Assembly (NCBI GenBank): GCA_025362035.1
Contig: JANYIN010000142.1
Span: 1 to 36,786 of the forward strand
DNA length: 36,786 bases
Reading direction: 5' to 3'
Source: Gemmatimonadaceae bacterium
Lineage (GTDB): Bacteria > Gemmatimonadota > Gemmatimonadetes > Gemmatimonadales > Gemmatimonadaceae
Position 1 is the first letter of the stretch. Each line of letters starts with the position of its first letter. The notes beneath the pieces are model-generated. The model did no database searches. It was not told where the DNA came from and saw only the letters and a list, made by a program, of their open reading frames with translations. The position numbers and the translations under genes were made by a program. Of this stretch, positions 33,010-36,786 are shown piece by piece.

Positions 33010-34151
33010 GGTGACAGCGGGATAGAAACCCATCGCCGTTCGCGACACGAGAGCTCGACGGCGTTGATCAACTCCTGGACGTGTGCCCCATCCTCAAAAT
33101 GGCCCTGGCTCACGACTCCATCGTCGACAATCTCCGAAATGAAGGAGCTTATGAGGTTGGCGTAGAATAGCGACCGCCACGATTCCTCCTTGCTGCCGCC
33201 CGGCGGATAGAATCGCGCCGGCACCTCGAGATCGCGGAACTCCACCTGCTCCGCGGTTGCGCCCTTGAGCGATTCGCAGATTCCATTCTCCTCGACGAGC
33301 CGGCAGATCAAGGCTCCCTTGCTGCCATACACGCGTGCCTCGAGCCCCGGGTAATTGCCCACGGTCACGAAGCTCGTCTGGATCGTCCCGAATCCGCCAT
33401 TCGCGAAGTTTCCGATGAAGACGTCCCCGTCGTCGATGTTCATGCGCATCATCGTGCCGGTCGCCCGGACCACACGCTCGGGGATGAAGTTTTTCATGGT
33501 GCCCACTACCTCCGTGAAGCGGCTTCCCATGAAGAGATGTGCGAGATCCATGATCGGGGCCCCGTAACCTTCGAGCGACGACACCTGGATGCTGGACTGA
33601 TCAGCTTCGTGATCCACCTGTCGCAGCGGTGTTTGGGGATTTAACCACTGCGAGTTCTGCTCGTAGCCGTTGAAGATGAAAGGGGTGCCGACGTAACCCT
33701 GGTCGATCAGGTCCTTCATGTACTGCATTGCCGGGCTGTATCGGAACGTGAAGCCGAGCTTCGTCCTGACGCCCATCTGCCCGGCCTTCTCTGCCGCACG
33801 GCGGGTGTCGGCATAGTCATACGCCACCGGCTTTTCGCACAGTACGTGCTTGCCTGCTTCCAGCGCGGCCCAGCTCAGCGCGAAGTGTGTCGCGCTGGGC
33901 GTGCACACATCCACGAGGTCGATATCGTCACGCGCGATCAGGGTCTCATGCGACGCGTAGGCCTGCGGAATGCCGAAGCGCTCTGCGAACGCCTGTGCGC
34001 GCTCCAGGACCGGGTCCGCAATGGCAACCACTTCACAGCGCTGATCGCGCTTGTATCCCGGGATGTGCGCGAATTCTGCCCACGCGCCGGCGCCAAGCAC
34101 TCCCACACGCACGGGCCTACCTCGCACCGATCTTCGTGTCGATCCGCCCAT
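33006..34151 (-). CDS. Gfo/Idh/MocA-family oxidoreductase
   Basis: This is a 381-aa NAD(P)-dependent dehydrogenase. The N-terminal Rossmann motif is VGVLGAGAWA (residues 16-25), with AIADP at the end of strand 2. The family hallmark EKP is at 106-108, and the C-terminal alpha/beta substrate domain includes GAPIMDLAHLFMG. Members oxidise or reduce sugars, inositols and related hydroxyl compounds; the substrate here is unknown. Its ATG overlaps the upstream DUF885 stop by one base (TGATG), and its stop overlaps the next gene (ATGA). It is therefore translated as part of a tightly coupled set with two DUF885 proteins and an ABC importer. Confidence 0.9.
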   Translation of the reverse strand: MGGSTRRSVRGRPVRVGVLGAGAWAEFAHIPGYKRDQRCEVVAIADPVLERAQAFAERFGIPQAYASHETLIARDDIDLVDVCTPSATHFALSWAALEAGKHVLCEKPVAYDYADTRRAAEKAGQMGVRTKLGFTFRYSPAMQYMKDLIDQGYVGTPFIFNGYEQNSQWLNPQTPLRQVDHEADQSSIQVSSLEGYGAPIMDLAHLFMGSRFTEVVGTMKNFIPERVVRATGTMMRMNIDDGDVFIGNFANGGFGTIQTSFVTVGNYPGLEARVYGSKGALICRLVEENGICESLKGATAEQVEFRDLEVPARFYPPGGSKEESWRSLFYANLISSFISEIVDDGVVSQGHFEDGAHVQELINAVELSCRERRWVSIPLSP

Positions 34152-35887
34152 CAGTCGATGATGGCCGAAGTGTCGCCCGGCAACAACAGTTGCCGATGCG
34201 CCCAGATGGGGGCGATGCCATTCGTCATGAACCGTTCATGGAACGCACGCAGACTGTAGTTCGAGCCCATTTTCATGGCATAGTCTGCACGCAGTTTTTG
34301 AATGCCCCGTTTTCCGAGGAAATACCCGCCGTAAGTCGGGTCGTAGGCCGCGCGCTCGGCTTCGCGCCTTGCGGCAGGGGCAGCGACGTACGCTTCGCGT
34401 TCGAAGCAACGTTGGGCGTCATCGAGCGACCAGTGCCTCGTGTGCAGCTCGATGCCGGACAACAGCCGACAGATTCTCGTGAGCGCGTCGCTGACCTGAG
34501 CCATGCGCAGCTTCGGGTCGCCGTTGCCATAACCTTCATCCAGAATCATTTGCTCCGCGTAGTGGGCCCATCCGTCCTGCCCCGATGACGGCTGCGGAAA
34601 CGGGTTCAACCCGATCCATATCCGGCGAATCTTGCCCGGAGTCCTCCGCATGTACGTGGAATGCAGCCAGTGCCCCGGCATCGCTTCGTGCGCCGCCGTA
34701 TTGGAGAGTGACGCGTAGTTGTACCGCTCCAGCCACGCCTCCTGCTGTTCGGGCGAGAGGTCGGAACGCGCGTCGGTGATATAGAAGACACTCTTCAGCG
34801 GCTTCGTCTCGAGCGGCGGAGACGCATGCATCGACGCGAACCCGAGGTCGAATGGGAGCGCCGGCGCCACGATTACGCGTTCACCGGGCGGGAGCGTGGC
34901 AATGCCGTGCGATGCCACGAAGTGTGTCAGCGAGTCTACGATGCGTTGCGTGGCCGGGACTACGCCGCCGAGCTTTGGATGATCGCGTCGTACCGCCCGC
35001 CACGTCGCCTGCGGATCCTTTCCCGGAGCCAGCGCTTCCGCGGCCGAACGAAACTCGGCCTGCGACTTCCGGAGTTCCCGCTCGCCGATGGCAACCATGG
35101 TTTCCAGCGGTGTGTCGATCAACTCTTCGGCGAGATAGCGGCGCGAGAGGTTCGCCCCGCCGATGGCAAAGTCGCCGCTCGCTCCAGGAACGACGTCCCG
35201 TTCCAGGTGGGCGGCGTACGCGTCGATGAGTGGAATGACCGAGTCCGCGGCGCGACGCAGCGAATCGCGAAGTACCGGATGCGAATCCGATGCAAACGCC
35301 AAATCCAGATCCCGCCCCAGCAACTCGCTCGCCCCGCGCATCATCGCCGCACCGCGTTCAGCGAACAGCCTCGGAGGATTCCTGATGTTGGTGCGCGCGG
35401 CGGCGAGCAGTCCCGGCGCGCCGCGCAGCTTCGCAATGATGTTGCGCATCCGGACGGGCGCCGGTTCGCTTTCCATCGTCATGAGGTCGTGAATGCCGTC
35501 GGTGAGCGCCGACGCATACTGCATCGGATTCCGCTTCCAGTTCTCGAGCGTTTCCTGTTCGAGCAGCCAGCCATCGATGATGCCGCCCAGGATGCGCCGA
35601 TCGACACGCTCGTCGGGCGTGAACATCGTTTCGTCCATTGCCAGCAGCGATGCCCGTTCGTTCTTCAGGAGGGCCACCTCAGCCGCAACGCCGCGCGTCG
35701 AAAAGTCCTCGAGCAGATCGTCGTGGGCGTGCAGCCCGTTGCCGGCCGCAATCGACGGATGCATGCGCGCGAACTCTTCGAGGTAGTTGTCCACGAAGAC
35801 CGCGAAGTGGTCTGCGTGGGTGGGCCGACGGACGCTGAATGGAAGGAGGCAGAGTACGACGGCGACTGCGCGGGCGGACCGATGCAC
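34151..35887 (-). CDS. Exported DUF885-family protein (putative metallohydrolase)
   Basis: The product is about 578 aa. After a short basic start, hydrophobic residues (AVAVVLCLLPFSV) form a likely signal peptide, so it is probably periplasmic. The DUF885 motif is intact: HEAMPGH at residues 399-405, with the downstream QDGWAHYAEQMI block. It is thus the likely active member of the two DUF885 genes in this operon. The frame is open to 36163 but the upstream part has no family character. I chose GTG 35887 because it starts the signal peptide; the ribosome site is weak, so the start is uncertain. It is the first gene of the operon. Confidence 0.82.
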   Translation of the reverse strand: MHRSARAVAVVLCLLPFSVRRPTHADHFAVFVDNYLEEFARMHPSIAAGNGLHAHDDLLEDFSTRGVAAEVALLKNERASLLAMDETMFTPDERVDRRILGGIIDGWLLEQETLENWKRNPMQYASALTDGIHDLMTMESEPAPVRMRNIIAKLRGAPGLLAAARTNIRNPPRLFAERGAAMMRGASELLGRDLDLAFASDSHPVLRDSLRRAADSVIPLIDAYAAHLERDVVPGASGDFAIGGANLSRRYLAEELIDTPLETMVAIGERELRKSQAEFRSAAEALAPGKDPQATWRAVRRDHPKLGGVVPATQRIVDSLTHFVASHGIATLPPGERVIVAPALPFDLGFASMHASPPLETKPLKSVFYITDARSDLSPEQQEAWLERYNYASLSNTAAHEAMPGHWLHSTYMRRTPGKIRRIWIGLNPFPQPSSGQDGWAHYAEQMILDEGYGNGDPKLRMAQVSDALTRICRLLSGIELHTRHWSLDDAQRCFEREAYVAAPAARREAERAAYDPTYGGYFLGKRGIQKLRADYAMKMGSNYSLRAFHERFMTNGIAPIWAHRQLLLPGDTSAIID

Positions 35888-36256
35888 CGGGATGTCTCGA
35901 AGAGGTTTGCGCGTTCGGAACGGGCCGTATTGCCCACGAGCAAACGTTTGCGACGCTCGCCCGTTTCGCCAGCCCCTCCGTGCGCGGCGCAAACGAGCAG
36001 CGGCGCACCGCGGACCGTGGAGGTGAGGGTCGTGGCGCGCGGCAAGGTCACGCCCGCACCACCGCACGTCAACCATTGCGCGCGGATCGTCCGTTGCGCA
36101 TTTCCCTGTTCGAAACGCACGTCTCCCGTCTCCGCTCGTTACGCCTCCACCGCATTCACCCACGGCAATGCGCGTTCATGCAGGACTCGAACTGGCGCGG
36201 AGCGCCGCGTTGCTGACGGCTGCCCACGCGCGGCCATTCGACCGGAGAGCGACACC
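35888..36256. other. Divergent intergenic region
   Basis: This 369-bp gap separates the exported DUF885 gene (minus) from the 2-hydroxyacid dehydrogenase gene (plus) and should hold both promoters. It is as GC-rich as its surroundings. I saw no convincing promoter pair, strong palindrome or gene. Part of it may belong to the DUF885 gene if that start lies further upstream. Confidence 0.5.
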
Positions 36257-36786
36257 ATGAGCCAGCCGCTTCCGGAGCCGCGGCGCGTGGTCATCGGCGC
36301 GGGCGCCCACGTCGAGCTGGCGAACCGGCTCCGTGCTCTGCGCGCGGACCTGGAGATCCGTGGCCACACGTATACGAATGTCACCACCAACGATCTCGAA
36401 TGGGGTGACACCTACATCGGATTCAAGCGGCCGCCCCTGACAACGATGGGAAACATCAGGTGGGTTCATTGCACCGGTGCAGGCGTGGACGCATGGCTCT
36501 CTCCTGACGCCCTGCCGCGCGACATACTCCTCACCAGGACGTCCGAACCGTTTGGACCGATGATCGCCGAGTGGGCGTTGGCTCGCGCGCTGGCATTCAA
36601 GCAACAGCTACTCGATCTCGCGGACTCTCAGCAGAGGCACGAATGGACCCCGCGGGATGTCTCATACATTCGCGGCACGACGGCAGTGGTAGTCGGCACC
36701 GGAGAAGTCGGCACCAGCATCGGGCGCCTCTTCAACGCGCTGGGCTGCACCGTGCATGGTGTTTCGCGCACCGGCGGCAGCGATCC
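36257..36786 (+). CDS. D-isomer-specific 2-hydroxyacid dehydrogenase, 5' part
   Basis: The first 176 codons are seen; the gene runs past the window end. The N-terminal substrate-binding part shows IRWVHCTGAGVDAWL (residues 67-81), the loop that follows strand 4 in this family. PFGPMIAEWALARAL (98-112) is the conserved helix leading into the coenzyme domain. The NAD(P) motif VVVGTGEVGTSIGRLF has its GTGEVG at 147-152. Such enzymes reduce 2-oxoacids to D-2-hydroxyacids or the reverse; the GhrA-like branch acts on glyoxylate and hydroxypyruvate. ATG 36257 has GGAGAG about 7 nt upstream. It diverges from the ABC/DUF885 operon, and its catalytic His and Glu lie outside the window. Confidence 0.87.
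   Translation, partial: MSQPLPEPRRVVIGAGAHVELANRLRALRADLEIRGHTYTNVTTNDLEWGDTYIGFKRPPLTTMGNIRWVHCTGAGVDAWLSPDALPRDILLTRTSEPFGPMIAEWALARALAFKQQLLDLADSQQRHEWTPRDVSYIRGTTAVVVGTGEVGTSIGRLFNALGCTVHGVSRTGGSD

Overview
The window is GC-rich bacterial chromosome, and its gene content fits a soil-type Gemmatimonadota. The pointers are a SusC/SusD outer-membrane pair, proteins with carboxypeptidase-regulatory and TonB-plug-like domains but no barrel, many exported peptidases and lipoproteins with clear lipoboxes, and frequent GTG starts in GTGA stop/start overlaps. The phylum is inferred from gene style; there is no marker gene here. No tRNA, rRNA, transposase or CRISPR array was recognised.

Layout. 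1-3030 (+): the tail of a heavy-metal RND pump, a zinc-independent NADP oxidoreductase, an array of nineteen diverged 21-bp units, and an Ig-like lipoprotein. 3175-15770 (-): a run of ten same-strand genes. In transcription order these are a cyclophilin-type lipoprotein, an exported M1 aminopeptidase, a 617-aa lipoprotein of unknown function, a 4-hydroxyproline epimerase, the three parts of a D-hydroxyproline dehydrogenase, a DapA-family deaminase, a Tat-exported glycosidase-like protein and an exported M20 amidohydrolase. 15878-21110 (+): dipeptidyl peptidase IV, a TauE/SafE permease and two barrel-less plug-like proteins. 21200-25893 (-): SusD and SusC. 26343-27947 (+): an M19 dipeptidase and a 63-aa protein. 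27981-35887 (-): two dipeptide-type ABC permeases, their binding lipoprotein, two DUF885 proteins and a Gfo/Idh oxidoreductase, all overlapping or nearly so. A D-2-hydroxyacid dehydrogenase begins divergently at 36257 and is cut by the window end.

How the genes may work together. The epimerase, dehydrogenase and deaminase form a nearly complete path from trans-4-hydroxy-L-proline to alpha-ketoglutarate semialdehyde; the final dehydrogenase is not in the window. They sit among exported enzymes suited to proline-rich peptides: a post-proline dipeptidyl peptidase, an aminopeptidase, a prolyl isomerase, an amidohydrolase and a glycosidase-like protein. My inference is that the region serves use of hydroxyproline-rich (glyco)proteins such as plant extensins or collagen. 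The SusCD pair, the M19 dipeptidase and the ABC cassette would extend this to peptide uptake, but their substrates cannot be read from sequence.
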